Part shown: piece by piece, positions 33,732 to 42,207 of the stretch
Layout: each line of letters opens with the position of its first letter
Numbering within the stretch: position 1 is the stretch's first letter
NCBI RefSeq assembly: GCF_036898465.1
Contig: NZ_JARUMJ010000001.1
Location: 2,790,001 to 2,854,000 of the forward strand
Source: Streptomyces sp. B21-105
Lineage (GTDB): Bacteria > Actinomycetota > Actinomycetes > Streptomycetales > Streptomycetaceae
Length of the DNA stretch: 64,000 nucleotides
Direction: 5' to 3'
The notes under the pieces: generated by a model
The model's input: the letters and a program-made list of their open reading frames with translations, nothing else
Database searches by the model: none
What the model was told of the DNA's origin: nothing
Made by a program: the position numbers and the translations under genes

Positions 33732-34757
33732 ATGGGTGAATCGACTGTGACGCCGCTGGAAGGCCGCGACCAGGCCCTTCCGCAGGCCGTCACGGCCGGG
33801 ACCCGGCGCCGCCTCGCACGCCTCCGCAGCCCCCGCCGGCCGCGCCTCTGGTTCGAGATCCTTCTCGTCGCCGTGAGTTACTGGGTGTACTCCCTCGTGC
33901 GCAACGCGGTCCCGGAACAGCGTTCCGAAGCGTTGCGCAACACCGACTGGATCTGGCGGGCCGAGCACATGTTCGGCATGGCCGTGGAGGAGTCGGTCAA
34001 CCACGCGGTGAACTCGGTGACCTGGCTCATCGTGAGCATGAACTACTACTACGCGACGCTGCACTTCATCGTCACGCTGGTCGTCCTGGTGTGGCTCTAC
34101 CGCAGTCACCCGGGCCGCTACGCGGCGGCCCGCCTCGTTCTGTTCGCGACCACGGCGGTGGCCCTGGTCGGCTACTACCTGTACCCGCTGGCGCCCCCAC
34201 GCCTGATGCCTCGCGGCGGGTTCATCGACACGGTGATGGTCCACCAGACGTGGGGCTCGATGGCGTCCGGCGACCTCAAACACATGTCGAACCAGTACGC
34301 GGCCATGCCGTCCATGCACATCGGCTGGTCCCTGTGGTGCGGCGTGACCGTGTTCGCCCTGGCCCGGCTCCCCTGGGTGCGCGTCCTCGGCCTGCTCTAC
34401 CCGATGGCGACCCTGGTGGTCATCGTCGCCACCGCCAACCACTTCTGGCTGGACGCCGTCGGCGGCCTCCTCTGCCTCGTCTTCGGCTTCACCGTGTCCC
34501 GCCTCTGGTACGGCGCCCTGCCGTACGCCCTGCCGAGAACCGTCCCGGACACACGGCGGGACGACGAAGCCGACGAAGCCGCGCGACGACGCCGCCGCCG
34601 GCGCAGCCACAAGGCCCCGGCAGGCTCCAGCCCCCTAGGAACCCCGGACGACTCCGTCGCCGTCCCGACGCCGGGCGGGCCGGACGGTGTACGAAGACCG
34701 GGCGGGTCTCCGGACGGGCGGGCAGCGATCCGCACGGACGGCCGCACCGGCGGCTGA
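33732..34757 (+). CDS. PAP2-family membrane phosphatase/transferase
   Basis: A 341-aa membrane protein with about six helices. The PAP2 active-site motifs are visible: MPSMHIGWS with the catalytic His (about residue 195) and ANHFWLDAVGG with the second His and Asp (about 236-241). The wide SNQYAAMPSMH motif resembles the Aur1/Ipt1-like inositolphosphotransferase-type PAP2 group common in actinobacteria. The substrate is a lipid phosphate or phospho-inositol lipid, not determinable here. The C-terminal 70 residues are an Arg/Pro/Gly-rich tail. Transcribed alone after malR; the 263-bp gap contains no gene. Confidence 0.82.
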   Translation: MGESTVTPLEGRDQALPQAVTAGTRRRLARLRSPRRPRLWFEILLVAVSYWVYSLVRNAVPEQRSEALRNTDWIWRAEHMFGMAVEESVNHAVNSVTWLIVSMNYYYATLHFIVTLVVLVWLYRSHPGRYAAARLVLFATTAVALVGYYLYPLAPPRLMPRGGFIDTVMVHQTWGSMASGDLKHMSNQYAAMPSMHIGWSLWCGVTVFALARLPWVRVLGLLYPMATLVVIVATANHFWLDAVGGLLCLVFGFTVSRLWYGALPYALPRTVPDTRRDDEADEAARRRRRRRSHKAPAGSSPLGTPDDSVAVPTPGGPDGVRRPGGSPDGRAAIRTDGRTGG

Positions 34758-35289
34758 GCCGACCCGCGCGCCGTGCCACCCCGGTCACCCCGGTCGCCCT
34801 GGTCGCCCACGGAACCACGCAGCCCGCACAGGCGGGGCCGCACCCGTGCCAAACGCTCCCGGACGCGCCCGGGGTCGCTCGCCTGCGGCCCACCGGTCCG
34901 GGCGGGGACGGTTCCGTTGGGTGCGGCAGCCGCGGTGTCCGGACAAGCCTGCCGTCGGCCGACGACCGCGCCGGGCGACGCATCACGCCTGGCTCAGGGC
35001 GACGCATCACGCCCGGCGCGGGGCGACGGGCGACACCAGCGTGCGCCGGGTGCCAGACACCGTGAGGAGCATCGGCGGGACGACGGGCGGTGCCTCCCGC
35101 AAGGGCATGCGAGCGGTGGCGCCGGTGCGGCGTGAGCGAGGGTGGTGCCTGCCCACTCGTCCCGCGGCCGGCCGGCCCCCCACCCGGGTGGCAAAGGAGG
35201 CCGGGCCTCCCATCAGCGGCCCCGGACGCGGGCCCGCGCCACGGTGTCGACGCGGGGGGCGCACGCCTCGAGGGCCGCTGGGTCCGGTC
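34758..35289. other. 532-bp intergenic region with a 24-bp tandem repeat
   Basis: No convincing gene lies between the PAP2 gene and glnE, which converge. At 34973-35034 a 24-bp unit beginning gggcgacgcatcacgcc occurs twice and a third copy is partial. Elsewhere the DNA is GC-rich with short ggtcgccc repeats near the PAP2 stop. Confidence 0.55.
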
Positions 35290-38286
35290 CTAGCCCGCGT
35301 AGAACAGTTCGTCCACGACGGCCCGGGCCCGGCGGGCGGTGCGCCGGTAGTCGTCGAGCATGTCACCGACACGTCCGGGGCCGTAGCCGAGGTAGCGGCC
35401 CACCGCGACCAGTTCGCGCGGGTCGGAGGGGAAGGTGTCGCCGGCCCGGCCCCGCACCAGCATCACCGCGTTGCGCACCCGCGTGGCCAGCACCCACGCC
35501 TCGTCCAGCGTCGCCGCTTCGTCCTGCGGGATGAGGCCGGCGTCGCGTGCGGCGGTGAGCGCCGCCCGGGTGCGGGTGGTCCGCAGCCCCGGGTGCGTCG
35601 CGCCGTGCCGCATCTGGATCAGCTGCACGGTCCACTCGACGTCGGACAGGCCGCCCGGGCCGAGCTTGGTGTGCAGCTTGGGATCGGCGCCCCGGGGCAG
35701 CCGCTCCGACTCCATCCGGGCCTTCAGCCGCCGGATCTCCCGTACGGCCTCCTCGGTGAGCCCGCCCGCCGGATACCGCAGCGGGTCGGCGAGTTCGAGG
35801 AACCTGCGCCCCAACTCCTCGTGCCCAGCGACGACTTCGGCGCGCAGCAACGCCTGTGACTCCCACACCAGCGACCACCGCCGATAGTAGGCCGCGTATG
35901 ACTTCAACGTGCGCACGAGCGGCCCGGACTTGCCCTCCGGGCGCAGGTCAGCGTCGACGAGCAGCGGCGGGTCGGCGCTGGGGATCTGCAGCAGCCGGCG
36001 CATCTCGGAGACGACCTTGTTGGCGGCCTGTCCGGCCTCCCGCTCGTCGACGCCGTCCCGGGGCTCGTGGACGAAGAGGACGTCCGCGTCGGAGCCGTAG
36101 CCCAGTTCATGGCCGCCGAAGCGCCCCATGCCGATGACGGCGAAGCGGGTGGGGAGCGTGTCGCCCCAGCCCTCGCGGACGACGGCGCGCAGGGTGCCGG
36201 ACAGGGTGGCGGCGGTGAGGTCGGACACGGCGCCGCCGACCAGGTCCACCAGAGCGCCCTGATCGGCCTCGACGGGCTGCGCCTCGGTGCCGTAGGAGCC
36301 GACGATGTCCGCGGCGGCGGTGCGGAACAGCTCGCGCCTGCGGACCCCGCGCGCGGCGGCGACCGCCTGCACGGCCCCGTCGGCCCGCCGCACCGCGGCG
36401 AGGATCTCCTGCTCCAGCAGGGCGCGCCCGCGCGGCTCGAGACCGCCTCCGTCGCCGTCGCCGAGCAGCGCCACCGCCTCCGGTGCGCGCATCAGCAGGT
36501 CGGGGGCGAGCCGCCCGGCGGACAGCACGCGGGCCAGGTTCTCCGCGGCGGCCCCCTCGTCCCTCAACAGCCGCAGGTACCAAGGGGTCTTGCCCAGGGC
36601 GTCGGACACCTTGCGGAAGTTGAGCAGCCCGGCGTCCGGGTCGGCGGAGTCGGCGAACCACCCCAACAGGACGGGCAGCAGGGTGCGTTGGATGGCGGCC
36701 TTGCGGGTGACGCCGGAGGCCAGCGCCTCCAGGTGGCGCAGCGCGGCGGCCGGATCGGCGTAACCGAGGGCGACGAGCCGTTCGCGGGCCGCCTCCGCGC
36801 TCAACCGGGTCTCGCCCGGGGCGAGTTGGGCCACCGCGTCGAGCAGAGGCCGGTAGAACAGCTTCTCGTGCAGCCGCCGTACGACGGACGCGTGCCGCTT
36901 CCACTCCCGGCCGAGTTCGGCGACCGGGTCGGCGCGCAGGCCGAGGGAGCGGCCGAGCCGGCGCAGGTCGGTCTCGTCCTCGGGGACGAGATGGGTGCGC
37001 CGCAGCCGGTAGAGCTGGATGCGGTGCTCCATGGAGCGCAGGAAGCGGTAGGCGGCGTCGAGCTGCACCGCGTCGGCGCGTCCGACGTAGCCGCCGGTGG
37101 CGAGCGCCTGCAGGGCGTCGAGCGTGGTGCCGCTGCGCAGCGAGCCGTCGGCGCGCCCGTGCACCAGTTGCAGCAGCTGGACGGCGAACTCGACGTCCCG
37201 CAGTCCGCCGGGCCCGAGTTTGAGTTCGCGCTCGACCTCGGCGACCGGGATGTTCTCGACGACCCTGCGCCGCATGTTCTGCACGTCGACGACGAAGTTC
37301 TCCCGCTCGGCGGCCTTCCACACCATCGGCTCGAGGGCGGCGACGTAGTCGGCGCCGAGCTCCAGGTCCCCGGCGACCGGCCGCGCCTTCAGCAGGGCCT
37401 GGAACTCCCAGGTCTTGGCCCACCGCTGGTAGTAGGCGAGATGGCTGCTGAGGCTGCGCACCAGCGGGCCGTTGCGCCCCTCGGGCCGCAGGTTGGCGTC
37501 GACGGGCCAGATGGACCCTTCCACGGTGGTCTCGGAGCAGATCCGCATCATGTGCGAGGCGAGTTTCGTGGCGGCCCGCAGCGCCTTGGCCTCGTCGGCG
37601 CCGTCGACGGCCTCGCCCACGAAGATGACGTCCACGTCGGACACATAGTTCAGCTCGTGTCCGCCGCACTTGCCCATCGCGATCACGGCGAGCCGGCACA
37701 GCGCGGCGTCGTCGGGGGCGGCGGCGCGGGCCAGGCCGAGGGCGGCCCGCAGGGTGGCGGTGGCGAGGTCGGCGAGCTCGGCGGCCGTCTCGGCGACGTC
37801 GGTCGTCCCGCACACGTCGCGGGCCGCGATGGACAGCAGGCAGCGCCGGTAGGAGACGCGCAGCGACACCGGGTCGCCGGCGTCGGCGAGTCCGCGCTCG
37901 AACTCCTCCACGCCGGGGTGCAGGTCCCGGGGCTCGTAGGTGACCAGCGCCTCCCAGTCCCGCGGGTGCCGGGCCAGGTGGTCGGCGAGGGCGGCGGACG
38001 CCCCCAGCACCCCCAGCAGCCGGTCCCGCAGGGGTTTGGCGGCGATCAGGGTGTCGAGCAGTTCGCGTCTGGCGGCGGGCCCGGACTGGGCCTCCACCAG
38101 CCCGACGAGACCGTGCAGCGCGAGGTCGGGGTCTGCCGTTGCGGCCAGCGCCTCCAGCAGAAAGGGGTCGTTGCGCACCGGGGACAGCTCGGGCCCGTCC
38201 AGCAGCCGCTCGGCGGCGGAGGGGTCGGTGAAGCCGTGCCGCAACAGCCGAGTGAAGGTGCTGCTTCTGCGCCCCGGCGCCATCAT
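35290..38286 (-). CDS. glnE: Glutamine synthetase adenylyltransferase GlnE
   Basis: A 998-aa bifunctional enzyme that adds AMP to, and in many bacteria removes AMP from, GSI. Two nucleotidyltransferase domains are visible with the motif GGxELxYxSDxD: the N-terminal copy GKCGGHELNYVSDVDVIFV (about 205-225) and the C-terminal copy GRFGGHELGYGSDADVLFV (about 720-740). Each is followed by a GlnD-like helical region. The order deadenylylase then adenylylase is the family rule. The ATG at 38286 (MMAPGRRSS) has GGAGG 6 bp upstream; the frame continues upstream without a site. It shares the neighbourhood with glnA2 but is convergent with PAP2. Confidence 0.95.
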   Translation of the reverse strand: MMAPGRRSSTFTRLLRHGFTDPSAAERLLDGPELSPVRNDPFLLEALAATADPDLALHGLVGLVEAQSGPAARRELLDTLIAAKPLRDRLLGVLGASAALADHLARHPRDWEALVTYEPRDLHPGVEEFERGLADAGDPVSLRVSYRRCLLSIAARDVCGTTDVAETAAELADLATATLRAALGLARAAAPDDAALCRLAVIAMGKCGGHELNYVSDVDVIFVGEAVDGADEAKALRAATKLASHMMRICSETTVEGSIWPVDANLRPEGRNGPLVRSLSSHLAYYQRWAKTWEFQALLKARPVAGDLELGADYVAALEPMVWKAAERENFVVDVQNMRRRVVENIPVAEVERELKLGPGGLRDVEFAVQLLQLVHGRADGSLRSGTTLDALQALATGGYVGRADAVQLDAAYRFLRSMEHRIQLYRLRRTHLVPEDETDLRRLGRSLGLRADPVAELGREWKRHASVVRRLHEKLFYRPLLDAVAQLAPGETRLSAEAARERLVALGYADPAAALRHLEALASGVTRKAAIQRTLLPVLLGWFADSADPDAGLLNFRKVSDALGKTPWYLRLLRDEGAAAENLARVLSAGRLAPDLLMRAPEAVALLGDGDGGGLEPRGRALLEQEILAAVRRADGAVQAVAAARGVRRRELFRTAAADIVGSYGTEAQPVEADQGALVDLVGGAVSDLTAATLSGTLRAVVREGWGDTLPTRFAVIGMGRFGGHELGYGSDADVLFVHEPRDGVDEREAGQAANKVVSEMRRLLQIPSADPPLLVDADLRPEGKSGPLVRTLKSYAAYYRRWSLVWESQALLRAEVVAGHEELGRRFLELADPLRYPAGGLTEEAVREIRRLKARMESERLPRGADPKLHTKLGPGGLSDVEWTVQLIQMRHGATHPGLRTTRTRAALTAARDAGLIPQDEAATLDEAWVLATRVRNAVMLVRGRAGDTFPSDPRELVAVGRYLGYGPGRVGDMLDDYRRTARRARAVVDELFYAG

Positions 38287-38437
38287 CGAAGCCCTCCTCG
38301 TGCGATCAAGGTCGTCCGCAGTCGAGCGTATCTCTCGCCCCACGGTGGCGCTCCGGCCCGGTTTCCGGTTCTGTGTGCAAAGGCGTGCCGCAAACCGCCT
38401 GCGGGCGCCGCACATCGGGACGACAAGGGAGTCACCC

Positions 38438-38872
38438 ATGGACATGACCCTCGAAGTGATCCTGCTGCCGGTGTCGGACGTGGACCGGGCCAAGGAGTTC
38501 TACCGCGACAAGGTGGGCTTCCACGTCGATCTCGACGGCGAGGTGATGGAGGGCGTGCGGATCGTGCAGCTCACCCCGCCCGGCTCCGGCTGTTCGATCG
38601 CGCTGGTGGACGGCCTCCAGGTCCCGACGGGCACCCCGCAGCCGGGCACGTACCACGGCATGCAGCTGTGCGTGACAGACGCGAAGGCGGCGTACGAGGA
38701 GCTGACCGCCCGGGGCTTGGACGTCACCGAGCCGCAGCAGTTCGCCCCGCAGGACGGCGCCACTTTCATGTACTTCAAGGACCCCGACGGCAACGGCTGG
38801 GCGATCCAGGAATACCGCCGCCGTGAGACGGAGCCGCTGCACCAGGTGCTGGCGAAACTGGCCGCGCGGTAG
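38438..38872 (+). CDS. VOC-family (glyoxalase/dioxygenase fold) protein
   Basis: A 144-aa protein of the vicinal-oxygen-chelate fold. The pattern begins LEVILLPVSDVDRAKEFY and ends with the metal-ligand region FMYFKDPDGNGWAIQEYRR, where Glu is the usual last ligand. The substrate is unknown; members include glyoxalases, dioxygenases and antibiotic-binding proteins. It is divergent to glnE and convergent to glnA2, with a shared hairpin at 38931-38957. Confidence 0.85.
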   Translation: MDMTLEVILLPVSDVDRAKEFYRDKVGFHVDLDGEVMEGVRIVQLTPPGSGCSIALVDGLQVPTGTPQPGTYHGMQLCVTDAKAAYEELTARGLDVTEPQQFAPQDGATFMYFKDPDGNGWAIQEYRRRETEPLHQVLAKLAAR

Positions 38873-38930
38873 GACCGCCGACCACGCCGACGGCCCCGGG
38901 ACCTTGCGGGGCCGCCCGGTGGTGCGACAA

Positions 38931-38957
38931 GGGCCGACGGTCCGCGACCGTCGGCCC
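38931..38957. terminator. Terminator between VOC gene and glnA2
   Basis: A perfect 12-bp stem (gggccgacggtc / gaccgtcggccc) with a 3-base loop between two convergent genes. Confidence 0.8.
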
Positions 38958-38996
38958 CACGTGTCGTCACGGCGGGAAACCCGCCCTGACCTGGGC

Positions 38997-40358
38997 TTAC
39001 AGCACCGGCAGGTTCTTGCGCAGCTCGAAGGCGGTGACCTCGGAGCGGTACTCCTCCCACTCCTGGCGCTTGTTGCGCAGGAAGAAGTCGAAGACGTGCT
39101 CGCCCAGGGTTTCGGCGACGAGGTCGCTGCGGTCCATCAGGGTCAGGGCCTCGCCGAGGTTCTGCGGGAGCGGCTCGATGCCCATGGCGCGACGCTCGGC
39201 GTCCGACAGCGCCCAGACGTCGTCCTCGGCGCCCGGCGGGAGCTCGTAACCCTCCTCGACGCCCTTGAGGCCCGCGGCGAGCAGCATGGCGTAGGCCAGG
39301 TACGGGTTGGCGCCGGTGTCGAGGGAGCGGACCTCGATGCGCGCGGAGCCGGTCTTGCCGGGCTTGTACATCGGCACCCGCACCAGGGCGGAGCGGTTGT
39401 TGTGCCCCCAGCAGATGTAGGACGGCGCCTCGCCGCCCGCGCCGGCGGTGCGCTCGGAGCCGCCCCAGATGCGCTTGTAGGAGTTGACCCACTGGTTGGT
39501 GACGGCGGCGGTCTCGGCGGCGTGCTTCAGCAGGCCCGCGATGAAGGACCGGCCGACCTTGGACAGCTGGTACTCCGCGCCGGACTCGTAGAACGCGTTG
39601 CGGTCGCCCTCGAAGAGGGAGAGGTGGGTGTGCATGCCGGAGCCGGGGTGCTCGCTGAACGGCTTGGGCATGAAGGTGGCCTGGACGCCCTGCTCCAGCG
39701 CGACCTGCTTCATCACCAGGCGGAACGTCATGATGTTGTCGGCCGTGGAGAGCGCGTCGGCGTAGCGCAGGTCGATCTCCTGCTGGCCGGGGGCGCCCTC
39801 GTGGTGGGAGAACTCGACCGAGATGCCCATCGACTCGAGCATGGTGATCGCCTGGCGGCGGAAGTCCATGCCGATGTTGTGCGGGGTGTGGTCGAAGTAG
39901 CCGGAGTTGTCGGCCGGGGTGGGCCGGGAGCCGTCGGTCGGCTTGTCCTTCAGCAGGAAGAACTCGATCTCCGGGTGGGTGTAGAAGGTGAAGCCCAGGT
40001 CGGAGGCGCGGGCGAGGGCCCGCTTGAGGACGTAGCGCGGGTCGGCGAAGGACGGGGAGCCGTCCGGCATGAGGATGTCGCAGAACATGCGGGCGGTGCC
40101 GGGGGCCTCCGCGCGCCAGGGCAGGACCTGGAAGGTGGACGGGTCCGGCTTGGCGATCATGTCGGACTCGTAGACCCGGGCGAAGCCCTCGATCGCGGAG
40201 CCGTCGAAGCCGATGCCCTCGTCGAAGGCCTGCTCGAGCTCGGCGGGGGCCACGGCGACGGACTTGAGGAAGCCCAGGACGTCCGTGAACCACAGCCGTA
40301 CGAACCGGATGTCGCGCTCCTCCAACGTCCGGAGCACGAACTCCTGCTGCTTGTCCAT
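38997..40358 (-). CDS. glnA2: GSI-like gamma-glutamyl ligase GlnA2
   Basis: A 453-aa protein of the glutamine synthetase type I fold. Signatures: GFDGSAIEGFARVYESDM, PEIEFFLL (metal Glu, about 130-133), HHEGAPGQQEIDLRY (about 185), GSGMHTHLSLF (about 240) and NRSALVRVP (about 321). Size and sequence match S. coelicolor GlnA2 (SCO2241), reported to ligate glutamate to polyamines rather than to ammonia. A Tyr followed by ELPP (371-375) sits where GSI carries its adenylylation Tyr. The ATG at 40358 (MDKQQEF) is preferred over one five codons upstream at 40373. Polyamine use is inferred from orthology. Confidence 0.88.
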   Translation of the reverse strand: MDKQQEFVLRTLEERDIRFVRLWFTDVLGFLKSVAVAPAELEQAFDEGIGFDGSAIEGFARVYESDMIAKPDPSTFQVLPWRAEAPGTARMFCDILMPDGSPSFADPRYVLKRALARASDLGFTFYTHPEIEFFLLKDKPTDGSRPTPADNSGYFDHTPHNIGMDFRRQAITMLESMGISVEFSHHEGAPGQQEIDLRYADALSTADNIMTFRLVMKQVALEQGVQATFMPKPFSEHPGSGMHTHLSLFEGDRNAFYESGAEYQLSKVGRSFIAGLLKHAAETAAVTNQWVNSYKRIWGGSERTAGAGGEAPSYICWGHNNRSALVRVPMYKPGKTGSARIEVRSLDTGANPYLAYAMLLAAGLKGVEEGYELPPGAEDDVWALSDAERRAMGIEPLPQNLGEALTLMDRSDLVAETLGEHVFDFFLRNKRQEWEEYRSEVTAFELRKNLPVL

Positions 40359-40597
40359 CTTCCGCTTCCCCATCCTTGCTGGTCAGGCCGCCTGCCTCCG
40401 GTCCCGTGGAGCGGCGGTCGGGCACCTGAGCATCAGACCACATCCCCGTTTCGGGCGCGTTGCCGACCATGATCGCCTTGGCGACCCGGCCATGAACGCC
40501 TCGTGTCCGGCGGATGTCCTGCTCTGCCGCCCATCTTGCCTGCTCGGACCGGCATCCGTAATGCCCGACCCCCTCCGTCCACCTCCCCGCTTAATTT

Positions 40598-40615
40598 GCA
40601 TGTCAAATACAACTT
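40598..40615 (+). promoter_or_regulatory. Candidate NsrR operator of a lost hmp gene
   Basis: An AT-rich island in GC-rich DNA reads GCATGTCAAATACAACTT. It matches 12 of 18 positions of the candidate nsrR operator at 41403-41420 and resembles NsrR sites recalled from S. coelicolor hmpA. It lies about 140 bp before the hmp 3' stub, with no hmp coding sequence between them. Confidence 0.45.
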
Positions 40616-40734
40616 TAACCACAATGCCGAACGGCCGTACGGGCGAGCCCTGTGACCCCGTGACCGTGACCCCGTGTATCCCGTGTACCCGTTCCCGTGA
40701 CCCCGATACCCCCTTTACCCCATGGCCCGCGAGC

Positions 40735-40853
40735 CGAGGAGCCCTGATGCCGTCCGAACGGTGCGGGCGCAACTGATCGAGAAGGGGGTCGCCCCGACGG
40801 ACGTGCACTACGAGGTGTTCGGCCCCGACCTGTGGCCGGCGACGGCGAGCTGA
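40735..40853 (+). pseudogene. hmp: 3' stub of a flavohaemoglobin gene (hmp)
   Basis: The last roughly 35 codons of a flavohaemoglobin survive in one frame: VRTVRAQLIEKGVAPTDVHY, then EVFGPDLWPATAS and a TGA stop at 40851. The segment GVAPxDVHYEVFGPDLW is the hallmark C-terminus of Hmp's reductase domain. No globin or FAD domain is present upstream; instead there is a simple repeat of ccgtgacc/ccgtgta words (about 40645-40720). The stub converges on nsrR. Hmp detoxifies nitric oxide; here the enzyme is lost. The remaining DNA in 40374-40925 has no gene. Confidence 0.7.
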
Positions 40854-40925
40854 CGCGTCGGCGCGGTCGGATCAGGCGGGTCCTGCGAGTCAGGAGGGGC
40901 ACGAGGCTCGGGAGGGGCACGAGGG

Positions 40926-41381
40926 TCAGGCGGGTCGGGCCCGCCCTGGGATTCCCAGCAGCAGCGGGCCCGTCGGTTCCGTCACGAGGTCCGCGAGGGT
41001 GAGCGGGTCCAGCGAGCGGTAGAACGCCTCCTGGGCCCGGCGCAGAGCGCCTCGCAGGCTGCAGGCCGAACTCAGGGGGCAGGGGGTGGCTCCGCCCTCG
41101 CAGTCGACGACGTCGCCGTCCCCCTCGAAGGCGCGGACGACGGCGCCCACCGACGCCGCGCGGCCGGGTCCGGTGAGGGCGAGGCCGCCGCCCCGGCCTC
41201 GCCGGGCGTCGAGCAGCCCCATGTGCTGGAGCCCGGCGACGACCTTCGCCGCGTGGGTGTAGGGGACCTCCATCGCCGCGGCCACCTCCCGGGTCGTGGG
41301 AGTGACCTCCGGGTTCTCGCCCGTGACCGCGAGCCGCATCAGGACGCGCAGTGCCAGGTCGGTGGATCGCAACAGCCGCAT
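40926..41381 (-). CDS. nsrR: NsrR-type Rrf2-family [Fe-S] nitric-oxide sensor
   Basis: A 151-aa Rrf2-family repressor. The start MRLLRSTDLALRVLMRLAV gives Asp8, the known fourth cluster ligand of S. coelicolor NsrR; three cysteines follow at 94, 101 and 107 (DCEGGATPCPLSSAC). The winged helix is VAAAMEVPYTHAAKVVAGLQ and RRGRGGGLALT. Such proteins hold a [4Fe-4S] cluster that nitric oxide destroys, releasing repression of hmp. The ATG at 41381 is set by Asp8; an upstream GTG frame at 41417 would overlap its operator. All ligands are intact, although its usual target hmp is a stub next door. Confidence 0.85.
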   Translation of the reverse strand: MRLLRSTDLALRVLMRLAVTGENPEVTPTTREVAAAMEVPYTHAAKVVAGLQHMGLLDARRGRGGGLALTGPGRAASVGAVVRAFEGDGDVVDCEGGATPCPLSSACSLRGALRRAQEAFYRSLDPLTLADLVTEPTGPLLLGIPGRARPA

Positions 41382-41402
41382 GAGACGAAGCGTAGATAAT
41401 AC

Positions 41403-41420
41403 GCATCTCGGGTTCAAATT
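41403..41420 (-). promoter_or_regulatory. Candidate NsrR autoregulatory operator
   Basis: GCATCTCGGGTTCAAATT lies 22 bp upstream of the nsrR start, inside a larger AGATAAT...ATTATCT inverted repeat (41394-41424). It resembles recalled S. coelicolor NsrR sites and the second copy at 40598. Confidence 0.5.
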
Positions 41421-41541
41421 ATCTCGGGTCCCACGGATCCCTCGGGTCCCGGCTGTGACCGTCTACGACAATCCCGCGCGCCGGATTACGATCAGCGGAC
41501 CCCGTTCGTCAGTTCCCCCTTTCCCCAGAAGGACAGGCCTC

Positions 41542-42207
41542 ATGGGTTCCGCCAACACCACCGGCAGTGCGGCGCGCAAGGCGCGCATAGAGCAGATGCG
41601 GCGGGCCGAACAGGCTCGTGAGCGGCGAGGCCGCGTCCTCGTGATCGGGGGCAGCGTCATCGCCGTCGTCGCACTCGTCGCCGGCGGCGTGTTCGTCGTG
41701 AAGTCGCAGTCCGGTGACGACGCCTCCACCGCCGCCGACTCCAAGGCCTCCGGGAACTTCGTCACCGGCGCGGACGGGGTGAAGACGTGGAAGGGGAAGC
41801 TGGGGCGCACGCATGTCGCCAAGACGGTGAAGTACCCGACCGAGCCGCCCGTCGGCGGCGACCACAACCAGGTCTGGATGAACTGCGACGGCGACGTCTA
41901 CACGAAGGCGCTGAACAACATGAACGCCGTGCACTCGCTCGAGCACGGCGCGGTCTGGGTGACGTACAACAGCAAGGCGAGCAAGGCCGACGTCGACGCC
42001 CTCGCCGCCAAGGTCAAGAAGACGCCCTACACCCTGATGAGCCCGGACGACGCCCAGGCCGACCCGATCATGCTCACCGCGTGGGGCCACCAGCGCACGG
42101 TGACGGGTGCGAGCGACCCGAACGTGGACACGTTCCTCGCCAAGTTCGTGCAGGGCGAGCAGACGCCCGAACCGGGCGCGGCGTGCACGGGCGGTCTGCC
42201 GCAGTGA
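41542..42207 (+). CDS. DUF3105 membrane-anchored protein
   Basis: A 221-aa protein with a basic N-terminus (KARIEQMRRAEQARERRGR), one membrane helix (about 31-53) and an extracytoplasmic DUF3105 domain: YPTEPPVGGDHNQVWMNCDG, then NAVHSLEHGAVWVTY and TAWGHQ. The repeated His residues with the Cys in WMNCDGDVY suggest a metal site. GAAGGA lies before the ATG. The stop overlaps the next gene by four bases (GTGA), so the DUF3105 and DUF305 proteins are made together. Function unknown. Confidence 0.82.
   Translation: MGSANTTGSAARKARIEQMRRAEQARERRGRVLVIGGSVIAVVALVAGGVFVVKSQSGDDASTAADSKASGNFVTGADGVKTWKGKLGRTHVAKTVKYPTEPPVGGDHNQVWMNCDGDVYTKALNNMNAVHSLEHGAVWVTYNSKASKADVDALAAKVKKTPYTLMSPDDAQADPIMLTAWGHQRTVTGASDPNVDTFLAKFVQGEQTPEPGAACTGGLPQ

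Noticed and set aside
34758..35289. Several open frames of 60-390 codons between PAP2 and glnE.
   Set aside because: All are Arg/Gly/Pro-rich, lack ribosome sites and overlap each other in every frame; typical of high-GC non-coding DNA.
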